Part shown: in pieces, positions 1 to 9,657 of the stretch
Layout: the number at the start of each line of letters is the position of its first letter
Numbering within the stretch: position 1 is the first letter of the stretch
Assembly: GCA_964556475.1 (NCBI GenBank)
Contig: CAZKVU010000001.1
Location: forward strand, 20,228 to 84,227
Reading direction: 5' to 3'
Length of the DNA: 64,000 bases
From: CAZKVU01 sp964556475
Lineage (GTDB): Bacteria; Patescibacteriota; Microgenomatia; UBA1406; HO2-37-13b
Translations under genes and position numbers: made by a program
The notes under the pieces: generated by a model
Database searches by the model: none
What the model saw: only the letters and a program-made list of their open reading frames with translations
Told to the model about the DNA's origin: nothing

Positions 1-3000
1 GCTGGATCAAGAAGTTTTCGCTGCGCTTCTGATAAACCAGATGTAGCAGGATCCTCAGCTTGTAATGCTTTTATCGCTTCTGGAATAAGTTCATCTTTCA
101 GAAGCTCATCATGTGATGTGCTGAATGTTCCCCAATAATTTTCAACGACTTTATCCCACAATGTTGCTAAGTACTCAGCCCGCTTTGCTTCATCGGCGAT
201 GATCTCCTGTGCTTGTTCAACGGTGAGTTTTTCTAAACCATATTTCGTTAAGTCAAGGCCTGCTAAATCCTCTGCGGTGATTTTTCCATCTGTTATCTGT
301 TTATCAAGCGCCCCAGTGAAACGATCCTTGAGCGCCTGTATTTGTTCCGCGTTCTTATTCTCAGCACCGCTTTCTCCTTCTCCCTTGCCCTTACCTTCAT
401 CATCGTCTGCTCCTGCACCATGATCATCTTCCTTCCCTTCATCGTCCTTACCTTTACCGTCGCCCTTTCCATCTCCTTCTTCAGCTCCATCCTTGCCATC
501 TGCAGGCTTAGGTGTTGTATCAACATAGACACCATTACCGAATGACACGCCTTCCACTTCTACACCAGCTTTCCCTGTATTGTCACCTTTTATGCTTCGT
601 TCCTTTTCAATATGTGTTGGGAGTGGTAACCAAACAAATTCAGCACTGACAGGTGAACCATCAACTCCCGGTGTTCCGTCATCCACTCTGAATGGCGGTA
701 TAACTTCAAAAATGCGATCTGTATGGGCGCTGAGGTCACCAAAGTCTATCGATGACATCTGAGTGCCCGTTGTATAGTCGAAGCCTTCAGAGGCTGGTGA
801 ACTGCCTTTGCCAGTTGCAATAATTTCATGCATGTAATCGCCGTTTGCATCTCTTGTTGGGATAACGGCTTCAAATGTTCCTTCTCTACCATCTGGGCCT
901 TTCAAAGCAAAGACATCTCTATGATGATACAGCTCAGTTGCAATGTCTCCATCTGGCAATCCTTGGAACGAGGAGTCATTGACAACTGCATGATACAAGT
1001 CTGCGCTGGAGGTTGTAACTACGGAACCGTCTGGTTGAGCAATAGACATTGGTGTGTGATCGTTTGGATCAAGCTTAATAAGACCTTCGTGTGCTGGTAC
1101 ATAAATTCCTTCGCCATGATGTCCGCCGTGTGAGAAATAAAAGCCATGTTCTTTGCCTCCAAAGACTGCCTCAGCAATATGACCTGAGCGCTTTGCAGCT
1201 TCCTGCATACTAATAATAAGTGCGCTTCCTTCTGGACCACTTGCTTCTTTAATAGTGTGAACTCCGAGCTGTGAACCATTTTCACTGAAATATCTAAAGT
1301 GATCGGTCTCGCGCATGGTTTGTCCCCAAACGCTATTTTCATTTATTGTGCCATCGGGATTGAATGTGCCCTCGGAATGGTGTGTGACTGAATTATCGAT
1401 GGTGTGAACGTGAGTGCCATCAATGAGGCTGTTATCACCTACTGCAAGAATCGTCCCATCAGGATTAAATGCTACATCATCCATGAAAACGACATTATGA
1501 TCACTTGCGAGAACAAGATCATGATTACCCTGTGCGTCTTCAATCCATTGGGTGCCTGTTGGAATAACGGTATGAACCAGATGACCATCGACCATTAAAG
1601 TTGCCTCGCATGGTGCACCAACCTCGTAATCTGGTGTGGTTGATCCGCTTGCTGGATCACGATGATCAAACTTGAATCCATGGAAGAAGCTGTCTTTATC
1701 AGTCAGATCAACTGGATTCACTTCATGTTCACCCTGATGTACAGATAGATCAAATTTGCCATCGCCATCGAAATCGTGTGTACCGAATCTCATTCCTTCG
1801 TGCGTCATGTCGTATACATGACCATTGCGTCCATCAAAAATCACATCATGTGGCAAACCTGGTATAGGTGCTTGTGCGGAGAAGTAATGAACATCCTCAG
1901 GAAGTGAAATATTAAGGCCGTGCATAGCTACTGGCTCAGACATATGCTCAGCAAAATGGAATGTTTCACCTGGAGTTATCTTGTCAAATGTCTCAAGTGC
2001 ACTTCTACCTGCACTGCCTACTGCGTGGGTTGCCATAAGAGCGGCTTCCTGATAGGGAGAAAGCGTTGAAAGCGCAATTGCATTTCCTTGTGCATCCTCA
2101 CCCATTCTAATAACTTCCTCTGGTTTAACATGGCCGTCAACAAGGTTTCTCCAGTTTTCCCACCAAATTTCTGGTCCCATCTTGTATGCCTGAATCTCTT
2201 CCCCAATGCCTAGATTGACATTACCCGTAACTGCTGATGAGGCTTGTTGTAATTCATGTGCTGCGCCAGAAACCACACCGCCATAAATTATTGCCCTACC
2301 CGCAGCATAGGCTCCTTGTCTCCAGCTATATTTTGCAAGTGCGGTCATACGCTTATTCAGCCCTTCATTTGGCTCAATCTTCAGATCGGTGAATTGAGCT
2401 TCAACCATGGTATGAGCTTCAGCCTGGGTTTTACCATGAGTCTTGACAAGCCATTCTTCGACACCAGCTTTATCACTTCCTCGAGCTAATTGACCTTGCA
2501 TAACGAGAGTGGCATTATCTAATTGAGCTAGGTGCGTATCATGTTTACCACGTGCAAGAGCGATCTGTGCATCGACGATTGCATGACGCAGAGCCATATA
2601 TTGTCTGTTTTCCGCACCTTCGCTAAATTCGATGAAGTTGTTTGGAGCTGCAATATCAAAGACTCTTCGAACGCCTGTACCTTGTCGCACAACGCTTTGA
2701 TCGGTCAATGCGATACGCGCGCGAGCATGTGCAACAGCGCTGAGAAGTGCTTGAGCTTCATCAGGGGTTAGTTGCTCTTTTGCTGTTAATGTTGTAATGT
2801 CAGTTGTTAATTTTTCTGCAGGTACCCTACTTACCATTAATTTTTCCATTTCTTTCATGAGGACTGCGTCAGCTGGAGATTTTCTTCCGCGAGCAAGCTC
2901 GTATGATGTTTGAGCATATTTTTCATGAACACGGCCTCCAAGACCCTTTAATCGTCCGTTTTGAGACCATGTCACACCACCTTCACGAACAGCCGCAACA

Positions 3001-5954
3001 CCAGCTATACCCAAAATTCCGCCTGCTCGTGCGAGTGTTCGGGCAGGTATTGAAGACCAACCTGCTGCAAGCATACCTGCATATTGTCCAGCCAGGTGAG
3101 CATAGGAAAATGCATTATATCTCCAAAGATTTCGGGCAAGTCCATACCCTGCAGACAAAGCTTTATCACTCATTCCTACGGGCCCATCAGCAAGCGTATG
3201 AGCTAAAGCATCCCTCATAGAAAGAATTCTTATCGGAGCTTCTTTGTCTGCTGAACGTGCTCCACCCCAGACACCTGTACCAAGTGTTAAGTCAAGTTTG
3301 AATTTATCAAATGCTGATTCAGTTGTACCTTCTGGTTTTGCTGAATACTCTGCCCAGCGGGATTTAATTTCGTTTGCAATCGGAAGTATATTTGTTGCAA
3401 ATTCCCGCGATGCTAATAATCCTGCATTATCATCTTTAAGTGTTGGCGCAACATTGTCACGAATATATGCGTTAACAGCAACCAGAAGTGCATCCTGATC
3501 AATTTGTCCGGATGCATATTGTTCAATAAAGCCTTTAATATGTGTGTTAACAGCTGTATTAAACGCTGCATAATCCCCTTCAGCATCACCAGGAATGTGC
3601 AATCTTCGTTCACCAAGCTCTGTTGAAATAGAATCTTTATCACTGCCCTGAAGAGTAAACTGCTCTGCTTTTGCTGTTTGCTCTTTTAATGTGGCTTCTT
3701 TTTGTTCTGCTACGAGTTGTTGACCATTTGCACGAAGCCATTCTTCTGCACGGACCATTTCTGCGGAACGGACAAGTCCAGTTGCCGTATGTAAGAAATT
3801 TCGACCGAGATTTCGCCACATCCTCCGCGCAAATCCCTCTTGAGCTTTCATGGTTTTCGCGCCATCAAGAGCCCTTTGCATCAGTTCCTCAGTCATTTCA
3901 AATGGAACGCTGCTGTCTGTTTTTGAAATTTCTTTTGCTGCGTTTCGCATGCGAGCTGCGAATTGCATATGTCCACCATCAACCCATCCTTTGATAACCA
4001 TTCCCTGCCAGAATGTTCGTACTGGATGCGCAAAGCTTTTTATCAATGCTCCGAAGAAAGGCACTCTGTATGCTCTGCCTACTAATTTATCCTGCCAACC
4101 GGTATATTGCCTATTCTGAACAAAACGGGCAATATCATCTATGTTGCGCGCACCTGCGTGTTTCAGCGATACAAGTGCAAGTCGTGCAGTTGTTGCAAGT
4201 TCGCGAGGTTTATCACCAGTCCCATCGCCTGGACCACCATCTTTGCCGTTATCAGATCCGGGGGCTCCAGGAGGTGTTTCCTCTTTTTCTTTACCGTCAC
4301 CTTTTTCTGTAGTATCATCTGTTGTGTCGCCTTTAGCTTCTTTCTTTCCATCTCCAGTTCCTGTTGTCGGATCTTCAGGACCACCATCTTTTTTGCCAGT
4401 CCCGTCAGCTCCACCAGCTCCTGCGGCTGCGGCATCATCGGCCTTAACTTCATCCTTACCATCTCCAGTTGCCGCATCTGGTTTTGCTCCTCCATGATCA
4501 GCGCCAGCTGCTGCCGAGCCAGCTCCACCAGCTACTGACATTCGTGTTGGTGTCGGCCCTGTTGTTGTCGAAGAAGTTACTGCTGATGTTGCTGATCGTC
4601 GTGTTGTCACTGTCCTTCGAGCTTGTGCGGTTCCACTTCCTCGCTGTTCAAAGGCCTGATCAGTAATCGTTGTCGGACCTTTTGGCGATGATATGCTGTG
4701 TGAGTGTAATCGTGCCATCCAATCTGTACCTTTCAGTGCGTAATCATTAAAATTCAATGCAAGTTTTTCCATGAGTCGCTTGCCATTTTCCTGTCGTCGA
4801 GTAGCATACGCAGCTTCATCTTCACCCTTTCTATGCGGTGTTAGTCTGCCTAAAATTCTATCTTCAATTCCATGATCTCTCAAGAAAGCCTGCAGGCCAT
4901 CCGGATTTTGTGGTATTTTCTTCAACTCAGCAACAGCACGTAAGACTGATGTGCTCGTTTCTCCGTGTTGCGCTGTTGGAACATCGCCAAGATCATCAAT
5001 TCCTCGTAAACCTCGCACTCTCCTGAGTGCCTCCATCATTGTTGTATCAAATTGTCGATCAAGCATCATTTGCGCCCGATGCAAGCTCGCTCTTTCTGCA
5101 GAATGTAATGGAAGTCGCAATGGACCAGTAGGCACACCTCGTTCAGTTACTGCTCCACCTGATGTATCTCTATCTGTAAGTCGACGCGTTAATTCAGCTC
5201 GTACTGATCGATATGAAATCTCACTTCCGGAAAAAGCAACATCACGAGCAACATCACGCAAAACCGCTCTCACTTCTGTGACTCCCTTTACCCCCTTCAA
5301 GTCAGCCAGATCAGTTATTGTTTCATCAGGAATACTTGAAAGTGCTTCATGGGCGATGCTCTGAGCAACAGTATCAAGAAGAACGCTTTCAGTAACCTCC
5401 GGACCTTCTGGGGTGTGCTTTACAATGTCGCTCAGCTTTCCTCGGGCAGATTCGATACCACCTGCCTCAGAATCACTAAAGACATGTTCGGCGACCCAAT
5501 GTTCATCGTTAATTTTTTTTATGTATGCTGCCTCTTGTTTATCCCAATCGGCTTGCTGACGAAGTGCGCGTCGAGCATGCACAGCTGCTACTAAATCTTT
5601 TGAGTCTGGCCTGCCAGACTCCATAGCAAGGAGCTTACTTCGTGCCCAAAGACCGGCAGGTGAAATATCATCAGGAGCATCCGGCTGCAGTGCTTCTTCA
5701 ACGCCTTTTAATAAGCGTTCCTCATATGCGGCAGCGGTTTCTCTATGATCTTTATCTTGGGCTGGCCTATCTGGATCTTCTATACTTCTATCAAGAAAGT
5801 CTGTTGAAAGAAGAGAATATGCCTGATTGTGAGCTAGATGAGCATTTTCAGGACTTGTGAATTCATCAAGTGGTAATTCCCGACCACCATATTGCAGTGG
5901 CACATCAACAATACCAGTAGGAGTAACCGCTTCTGGAGCGCTATCTTGAGTCAT
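1..5954 (-). CDS. Giant hypothetical protein, C-terminus outside window
   Basis: An uninterrupted reading frame runs from an ATG at 5954 to the window edge, at least 1,984 codons; I spot-checked several lines along it and found no stop. I recognise no family. The first ~480 residues look helical and charged. A Gly/Asp/Lys/Glu-rich low-complexity stretch follows (about 485-580), then a long helical part with hydrophobic patches (for example GGILGIAGVAAV near 980). A beta-rich half follows, with NPDG-type turns and a calcium-loop-like DFDGDGKFD near 1400. A second acidic Gly/Lys/Asp-rich stretch lies near 1820-1865, and helices continue to the edge. It is the last visible gene of a minus-strand cluster. 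Length and low-complexity spacers suggest a large surface or envelope-associated structural protein, but that is inference. Confidence 0.85.
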   Translation of the reverse strand, partial: MTQDSAPEAVTPTGIVDVPLQYGGRELPLDEFTSPENAHLAHNQAYSLLSTDFLDRSIEDPDRPAQDKDHRETAAAYEERLLKGVEEALQPDAPDDISPAGLWARSKLLAMESGRPDSKDLVAAVHARRALRQQADWDKQEAAYIKKINDEHWVAEHVFSDSEAGGIESARGKLSDIVKHTPEGPEVTESVLLDTVAQSIAHEALSSIPDETITDLADLKGVKGVTEVRAVLRDVARDVAFSGSEISYRSVRAELTRRLTDRDTSGGAVTERGVPTGPLRLPLHSAERASLHRAQMMLDRQFDTTMMEALRRVRGLRGIDDLGDVPTAQHGETSTSVLRAVAELKKIPQNPDGLQAFLRDHGIEDRILGRLTPHRKGEDEAAYATRRQENGKRLMEKLALNFNDYALKGTDWMARLHSHSISSPKGPTTITDQAFEQRGSGTAQARRTVTTRRSATSAVTSSTTTGPTPTRMSVAGGAGSAAAGADHGGAKPDAATGDGKDEVKADDAAAAGAGGADGTGKKDGGPEDPTTGTGDGKKEAKGDTTDDTTEKGDGKEKEETPPGAPGSDNGKDGGPGDGTGDKPRELATTARLALVSLKHAGARNIDDIARFVQNRQYTGWQDKLVGRAYRVPFFGALIKSFAHPVRTFWQGMVIKGWVDGGHMQFAARMRNAAKEISKTDSSVPFEMTEELMQRALDGAKTMKAQEGFARRMWRNLGRNFLHTATGLVRSAEMVRAEEWLRANGQQLVAEQKEATLKEQTAKAEQFTLQGSDKDSISTELGERRLHIPGDAEGDYAAFNTAVNTHIKGFIEQYASGQIDQDALLVAVNAYIRDNVAPTLKDDNAGLLASREFATNILPIANEIKSRWAEYSAKPEGTTESAFDKFKLDLTLGTGVWGGARSADKEAPIRILSMRDALAHTLADGPVGMSDKALSAGYGLARNLWRYNAFSYAHLAGQYAGMLAAGWSSIPARTLARAGGILGIAGVAAVREGGVTWSQNGRLKGLGGRVHEKYAQTSYELARGRKSPADAVLMKEMEKLMVSRVPAEKLTTDITTLTAKEQLTPDEAQALLSAVAHARARIALTDQSVVRQGTGVRRVFDIAAPNNFIEFSEGAENRQYMALRHAIVDAQIALARGKHDTHLAQLDNATLVMQGQLARGSDKAGVEEWLVKTHGKTQAEAHTMVEAQFTDLKIEPNEGLNKRMTALAKYSWRQGAYAAGRAIIYGGVVSGAAHELQQASSAVTGNVNLGIGEEIQAYKMGPEIWWENWRNLVDGHVKPEEVIRMGEDAQGNAIALSTLSPYQEAALMATHAVGSAGRSALETFDKITPGETFHFAEHMSEPVAMHGLNISLPEDVHYFSAQAPIPGLPHDVIFDGRNGHVYDMTHEGMRFGTHDFDGDGKFDLSVHQGEHEVNPVDLTDKDSFFHGFKFDHRDPASGSTTPDYEVGAPCEATLMVDGHLVHTVIPTGTQWIEDAQGNHDLVLASDHNVVFMDDVAFNPDGTILAVGDNSLIDGTHVHTIDNSVTHHSEGTFNPDGTINENSVWGQTMRETDHFRYFSENGSQLGVHTIKEASGPEGSALIISMQEAAKRSGHIAEAVFGGKEHGFYFSHGGHHGEGIYVPAHEGLIKLDPNDHTPMSIAQPDGSVVTTSSADLYHAVVNDSSFQGLPDGDIATELYHHRDVFALKGPDGREGTFEAVIPTRDANGDYMHEIIATGKGSSPASEGFDYTTGTQMSSIDFGDLSAHTDRIFEVIPPFRVDDGTPGVDGSPVSAEFVWLPLPTHIEKERSIKGDNTGKAGVEVEGVSFGNGVYVDTTPKPADGKDGAEEGDGKGDGKGKDDEGKEDDHGAGADDDEGKGKGEGESGAENKNAEQIQALKDRFTGALDKQITDGKITAEDLAGLDLTKYGLEKLTVEQAQEIIADEAKRAEYLATLWDKVVENYWGTFSTSHDELLKDELIPEAIKALQAEDPATSGLSEAQRKLLDP

Positions 5955-6033
5955 TTCGACTTATTAACATATAATACGTATTACAGTTTCAGTATAGTGA
6001 AAAGTGAAAGACGATGTCAAACGGAATTATGAT

Positions 6034-7458
6034 TTAGTGCGCACCAGCTGGTGCCCTTCCTCGTCCACCTTGACCCTTCATTTTGAAGTAAAGTGTTGCT
6101 AGAAATCCAAAAAAAAGATATGCTGATCCTTTTGCGGCAGCAAAAAGAGCCTGTATTTTTGGACTATTCCACTCCATATGATATGTGCCTGTTAATTCCT
6201 TTACTGCCTCGGGCTCAATCATCCCCTGTGCAGCAAATTCACTAAAAAATTGGTGGGCTGAACTTGGTCTGCTCACAGCGCGAGCATATACACCTTGCAT
6301 GTATGCCATCGGGTTTGTTATTGCATCTGGAGGGATTTGGCCCTCAGGTTCAAACATTTGCGCGAACCTTAATGCCATTGTTTGCATTTGATTCGGGATC
6401 GTTTTGCCGTCTTCAGTTGTAAGAGCTCCTCTTTCTGCCTGTATACCTTCAATCTGCGCTTTAAGTTGTGTTTCAGCTTCACCCGAGACTGTGCGGAGTG
6501 TAGATCTTAAAGTTTCAATTTGAGCGTCAAGTGCAAATGCTCGAGCTACCGGATCACCATGCATTAATAACTGATATGCTTCTTGTGCAATTGCTTGAGC
6601 TTCTTGTGCATGTCTACCCGCTTCTCTTCCTACACCTTTTTCCGCCTGGGTGACACCAAATTGCTGCATAATTTGAGGGACAATGGTAGCTTTACGAAAT
6701 ATTCTTCCGAGTCTCATTCCTCTCGAAGCATCCTTTGGTAAGTCTTGTATTGTTTGCCTCATCTCTGCTTGTAAAATATGAGCTGCAGCTCCATGGACAT
6801 TTAATCTACCTGCAAGTACTTGTAATGCTAATCTCGTCTGTCCTGTATCAAGACCAACTTGAGTAATCGTCGCCGGATCGGCAAATTCCAAATCACCAGT
6901 ATCTCCGGCTGCATCAACAGCACCTTCTCCTTCAGCAGCTGGTTCTCCTGTCCCTTGCTCTGCTCCTGCAGCTGGCTCGGTTCCAGTGGCAGCTTCTCCA
7001 CCGGTTGTCGGCTCACCGTCTGTTTCCGATTCACCGTCTACCGGAGCTTCTGCATTTCCATTTGCTGGTGTTTCTCCGACGCCGTCACCTTCTTGGGTTT
7101 CTCCATCAGCCGGCGATTCGGCTGTGACTGGTGGTTGCGCTGTTTCCGGTTCATCACCTGTTGCTGGAACCTCTCCCTCTCCTCCTTGTTGAGCCAAACG
7201 ATCTTGAACACCTGCAAGCCTATCTGCATCTGTGGCTGCTTGACCATCTTGAACTTCGGTAGGTCCACCAACGGGAGTTACAGGTCCCCCGACCTCTGTG
7301 CTAACCGCCGGACTTACAGGACCAGATCCTCCAACCTCAGCACCAACTGTTGGTCCTACCGGGCCACCGACCTCAACACTTGCCACTGGCGCCACAAAAG
7401 CAGCTGGAGCTGCTGCTCCGACCGCTGCTGCACCTGCACCCGAACCTCCTTCAACCAT
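6034..7458 (-). CDS. Ala/Gly/Glu-rich hypothetical protein with C-terminal membrane segment
   Basis: 474 residues. Residues 1-95 are low-complexity repeats of Gly, Pro, Val, Ala and Thr; about 95-185 is rich in Glu, Gly, Ala, Thr and Pro. A helical domain of about 200 residues follows. One hydrophobic segment near the C-terminus (AYLFFGFLATLYF) is followed by a basic Gly/Arg/Lys tail. There is no clear signal peptide at the N-terminus. It lies 79 bp upstream of the giant gene and 47 bp downstream of the 188-residue gene on the same strand, so co-transcription is likely. The long low-complexity arm plus a tail anchor would suit a spacer or docking protein. I recognise no family. Confidence 0.8.
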   Translation of the reverse strand: MVEGGSGAGAAAVGAAAPAAFVAPVASVEVGGPVGPTVGAEVGGSGPVSPAVSTEVGGPVTPVGGPTEVQDGQAATDADRLAGVQDRLAQQGGEGEVPATGDEPETAQPPVTAESPADGETQEGDGVGETPANGNAEAPVDGESETDGEPTTGGEAATGTEPAAGAEQGTGEPAAEGEGAVDAAGDTGDLEFADPATITQVGLDTGQTRLALQVLAGRLNVHGAAAHILQAEMRQTIQDLPKDASRGMRLGRIFRKATIVPQIMQQFGVTQAEKGVGREAGRHAQEAQAIAQEAYQLLMHGDPVARAFALDAQIETLRSTLRTVSGEAETQLKAQIEGIQAERGALTTEDGKTIPNQMQTMALRFAQMFEPEGQIPPDAITNPMAYMQGVYARAVSRPSSAHQFFSEFAAQGMIEPEAVKELTGTYHMEWNSPKIQALFAAAKGSAYLFFGFLATLYFKMKGQGGRGRAPAGAH

Positions 7459-7505
7459 ATTTATATGTTAGTGATACTCGATCACCCAACTAATAAGTAC
7501 CTCAT

Positions 7506-8072
7506 TTAGAGCATCTTGAACTCTAAAACTTTCTTAACCACATCTTGTGCTTCTTCAAGATCGCCTGTTTTAACCAACTCAGATACCCGTTCCACTGCCT
7601 TTCCCTTGTATTTATGTTCATATTCTTTTATCAATTTTATTGTCAGTGAATCGAATTCTGGGTAGCCATCATTAAGCTCAATAGCACTATGAAAGAGTTT
7701 CTCTACTGACATATCCGGTCGGATCATATCAAGAGTCCGATTTGCCATATCCTGTATCCTTTGTTGCGACACATCGCTCTTTCCGATCTGTTGTTTCATT
7801 ATTTTTAACACTTCTAACTCTATCCACTTTCTGAAGGCTTCAGCTGCATCTGCACTTGTTTGCTCAGGGCTCTGTGACAAGTTTTCTTGTGACTGTACTA
7901 CCCCAGAATTCTGGCTATTCTTTTTTGCTCCATTTTTATTTGTCAATCCAGATGTTGCTCGCCTATTCACTCTTGTACCATTAGCCGCTGCATTTTTTAG
8001 TTGAATTGATGCTCGTGATATTGAAAGAGATCTTTTCCTCTTTAATGGTGAATCAGCTTGATTTATTGGCAT
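7506..8072 (-). CDS. Small helical hypothetical protein
   Basis: 188 residues. The first ~85 are basic and rich in Ser, Asn and Gln, so probably disordered (it contains LKRKRSLSISR). The remainder (about 95-188) is predicted helical and amphipathic. There is no signal peptide, membrane segment or recognisable motif. It is the middle gene of the minus-strand cluster 9023-1. An AT-rich TATACA hexamer lies directly before the start codon, which may be a promoter element or chance. The basic tail could bind nucleic acid or an acidic partner such as the neighbouring Glu/Asp-rich proteins; this is speculation. Confidence 0.75.
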   Translation of the reverse strand: MPINQADSPLKRKRSLSISRASIQLKNAAANGTRVNRRATSGLTNKNGAKKNSQNSGVVQSQENLSQSPEQTSADAAEAFRKWIELEVLKIMKQQIGKSDVSQQRIQDMANRTLDMIRPDMSVEKLFHSAIELNDGYPEFDSLTIKLIKEYEHKYKGKAVERVSELVKTGDLEEAQDVVKKVLEFKML

Positions 8073-8147
8073 ATGTATAGATTATTTATAAGCTACATGA
8101 AGAAACTTGTCAAAGGTATCAAGGGCAAGCATGAATCCTGTATAGGC

Positions 8148-9023
8148 TTAGTTAGCCTTACCAAAGTCAGGAAGACTTGGCATTTCAGGCTTAAGATCTC
8201 CTGCTGGTGCTGCAGGTGTCGGGGCCATAGAAGGAGTTCCTGCTGAAGGAATGGTTGGGGCTGATGGCGACGGTGTAGCTGGTGTAGTTGGCGGCATTGA
8301 ATCACTTGACATTCCAGACATACCACTTGTTTGCGCTGATACAGGTGCGCCTACTGGTGCGCCTGCTGGTGCAGTTGGTGCAACGCTTGCTGTTGTTGCT
8401 CCAGCGCTTGGTGACTGAATACCTGCTAATAAATCATTAAGCGCGTCTTGTGGTTCCTCAGCTGGTGTCGACACTGATGATGTTGGTGCTGCAGGTGCAG
8501 CTGGTGATGTTCCCATGGTCATTGAAGGCGCTGGTTGAGCTGTATCTAAAGGTGCCGTTGCAGCGGGTGCTACACCTAATGACCCTTCTGAACCTGAAAC
8601 AGTGTTTGTCATGTCTGCTGCCATACCACCTGTTGAAGGCGCTGGTTGAGCTGTATCTAAAGGTGCTGATGTTGCTGGAGCTTGTGGAGCTGTCGTAGGA
8701 GCTGGTGCTGGAGCTTGTGAAGCTGATGCGACAGCAGGTGCCGAAGCAACCATTGGTGCTGGTGCTGCGCCCGGCATACTCCCAAGAGCTTCATCAAATT
8801 CACTTTGGGTAAAACCCTTTAGCATTACTTTTTCTCCACCATCCTTCTCGATAAGAGTAAATGGCACGCCTGCAAAGTTGTTTGAAATCTGAAGCATTTC
8901 AGCGAGTGCATCTTTATTGTCCTGTACATTTTTTTCATCAAAAGTTAATGATTTCGATGTGAGATATTCTTTTTCCTGTTTACAGAAAGGACAATCTGGA
9001 ATGGTGTAAATGGTTATTTTCAT
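8148..9023 (-). CDS. Glutaredoxin-like domain fused to long Pro/Ala/Ser/Thr-rich tail
   Basis: 291 residues. Residues 1-80 form a glutaredoxin/NrdH-like thioredoxin fold. The start KITIYTIPDCPFC gives the redox motif CPFC at about residues 11-14, and GVPFTLIE matches the cis-proline strand that positions the substrate. From about residue 85 the chain is low complexity, dominated by Ala, Pro, Ser, Thr and Gly, with one segment (TAPLDTAQPAPS-like) occurring twice. It ends in a short charged motif (MPSLPDFGKAN). Glutaredoxins are normally about 80-100 residues, so the 200-residue tail is unusual. There is no signal peptide, so the redox domain is probably cytosolic. The gene leads the cluster ending in the giant protein. 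Function of the tail unknown. Confidence 0.8.
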   Translation of the reverse strand: MKITIYTIPDCPFCKQEKEYLTSKSLTFDEKNVQDNKDALAEMLQISNNFAGVPFTLIEKDGGEKVMLKGFTQSEFDEALGSMPGAAPAPMVASAPAVASASQAPAPAPTTAPQAPATSAPLDTAQPAPSTGGMAADMTNTVSGSEGSLGVAPAATAPLDTAQPAPSMTMGTSPAAPAAPTSSVSTPAEEPQDALNDLLAGIQSPSAGATTASVAPTAPAGAPVGAPVSAQTSGMSGMSSDSMPPTTPATPSPSAPTIPSAGTPSMAPTPAAPAGDLKPEMPSLPDFGKAN

Positions 9024-9074
9024 ATGATAGTTTCACTATAGAAATATTTCAGATGTTTGTCAAGAGAAAGTCTT

Positions 9075-9644
9075 TTAGTAAAGCTGTACCAAATCATTCG
9101 TATATACACAGCCATCTTGATTTACATCGAGTTTGGGATCAAAGCCTTCATCTCCCAAACACAGACCCAGATTATCCTCTCCGTATACATTGGAATCCAA
9201 GCCAAATGTCGGGTTATCTTGATCTGCGGGGATGTATCCAATTGGCCCTGTTATCTGTGGTATGTTTGTAAATACATAATACCCCTGGCCAGTATTGAGA
9301 TTTACCTTGAAGTCAGCCGTTGATATAGAATGTTTCTCTACAGGGTCTTCATCTTCTCCACAATAAAATTTGACACCTTTTAGCGAAACTGCACAGAAAA
9401 CGCTTATTTTCGCCTGCTGAGCTGTTTGAAACTCGATGCGGGCTGATGTTGCAGAAAGTCTTTCTGCATGAAATTGTTCTGGTTGTGTTATAACTTCGGC
9501 ACTTGAACGGAATTTCTGTACGACAAATAGACCACCTAATACTAAAGGCAGTATAATCAATATCATTACTGCAACAATGTTTCTCTTATTTTCTGTGATT
9601 TTTTTATGACCTGCAATATTTTTAAGGTCTGTATAATTTTTCAT
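9075..9644 (-). CDS. Membrane-anchored protein with single C-terminal dockerin-like loop
   Basis: 189 residues. A basic N-terminus precedes one membrane helix (about 23-45, IVAVMILIILPLVLGGLFVV). The exported part contains a small domain (about 60-120) with two cysteines and ends in LDVNQDGCVYTNDLVQLY, one dockerin/EF-hand-like calcium loop (D-x-N-x-D-G-x-x-x-x-x-D) followed by its helix. Classical type I dockerins have two such loops, so this is half a dockerin or only a calcium loop. The start lies 13 bp after the end of the LPNTG cohesin gene on the same strand, so the two are almost certainly one operon, which favours a role in the cohesin-dockerin system. Confidence 0.75.
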   Translation of the reverse strand: MKNYTDLKNIAGHKKITENKRNIVAVMILIILPLVLGGLFVVQKFRSSAEVITQPEQFHAERLSATSARIEFQTAQQAKISVFCAVSLKGVKFYCGEDEDPVEKHSISTADFKVNLNTGQGYYVFTNIPQITGPIGYIPADQDNPTFGLDSNVYGEDNLGLCLGDEGFDPKLDVNQDGCVYTNDLVQLY

Positions 9645-9657
9645 TGTTCGAGTCTTC

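Noticed and set aside
4163..4528. Frames of 120-140 codons on both strands across the low-complexity part of the giant gene
   Set aside because: They are shadows of a Gly/Asp/Lys-rich coding stretch, in other frames than the 1,984-codon frame, with biased low-complexity translations and no start signals.
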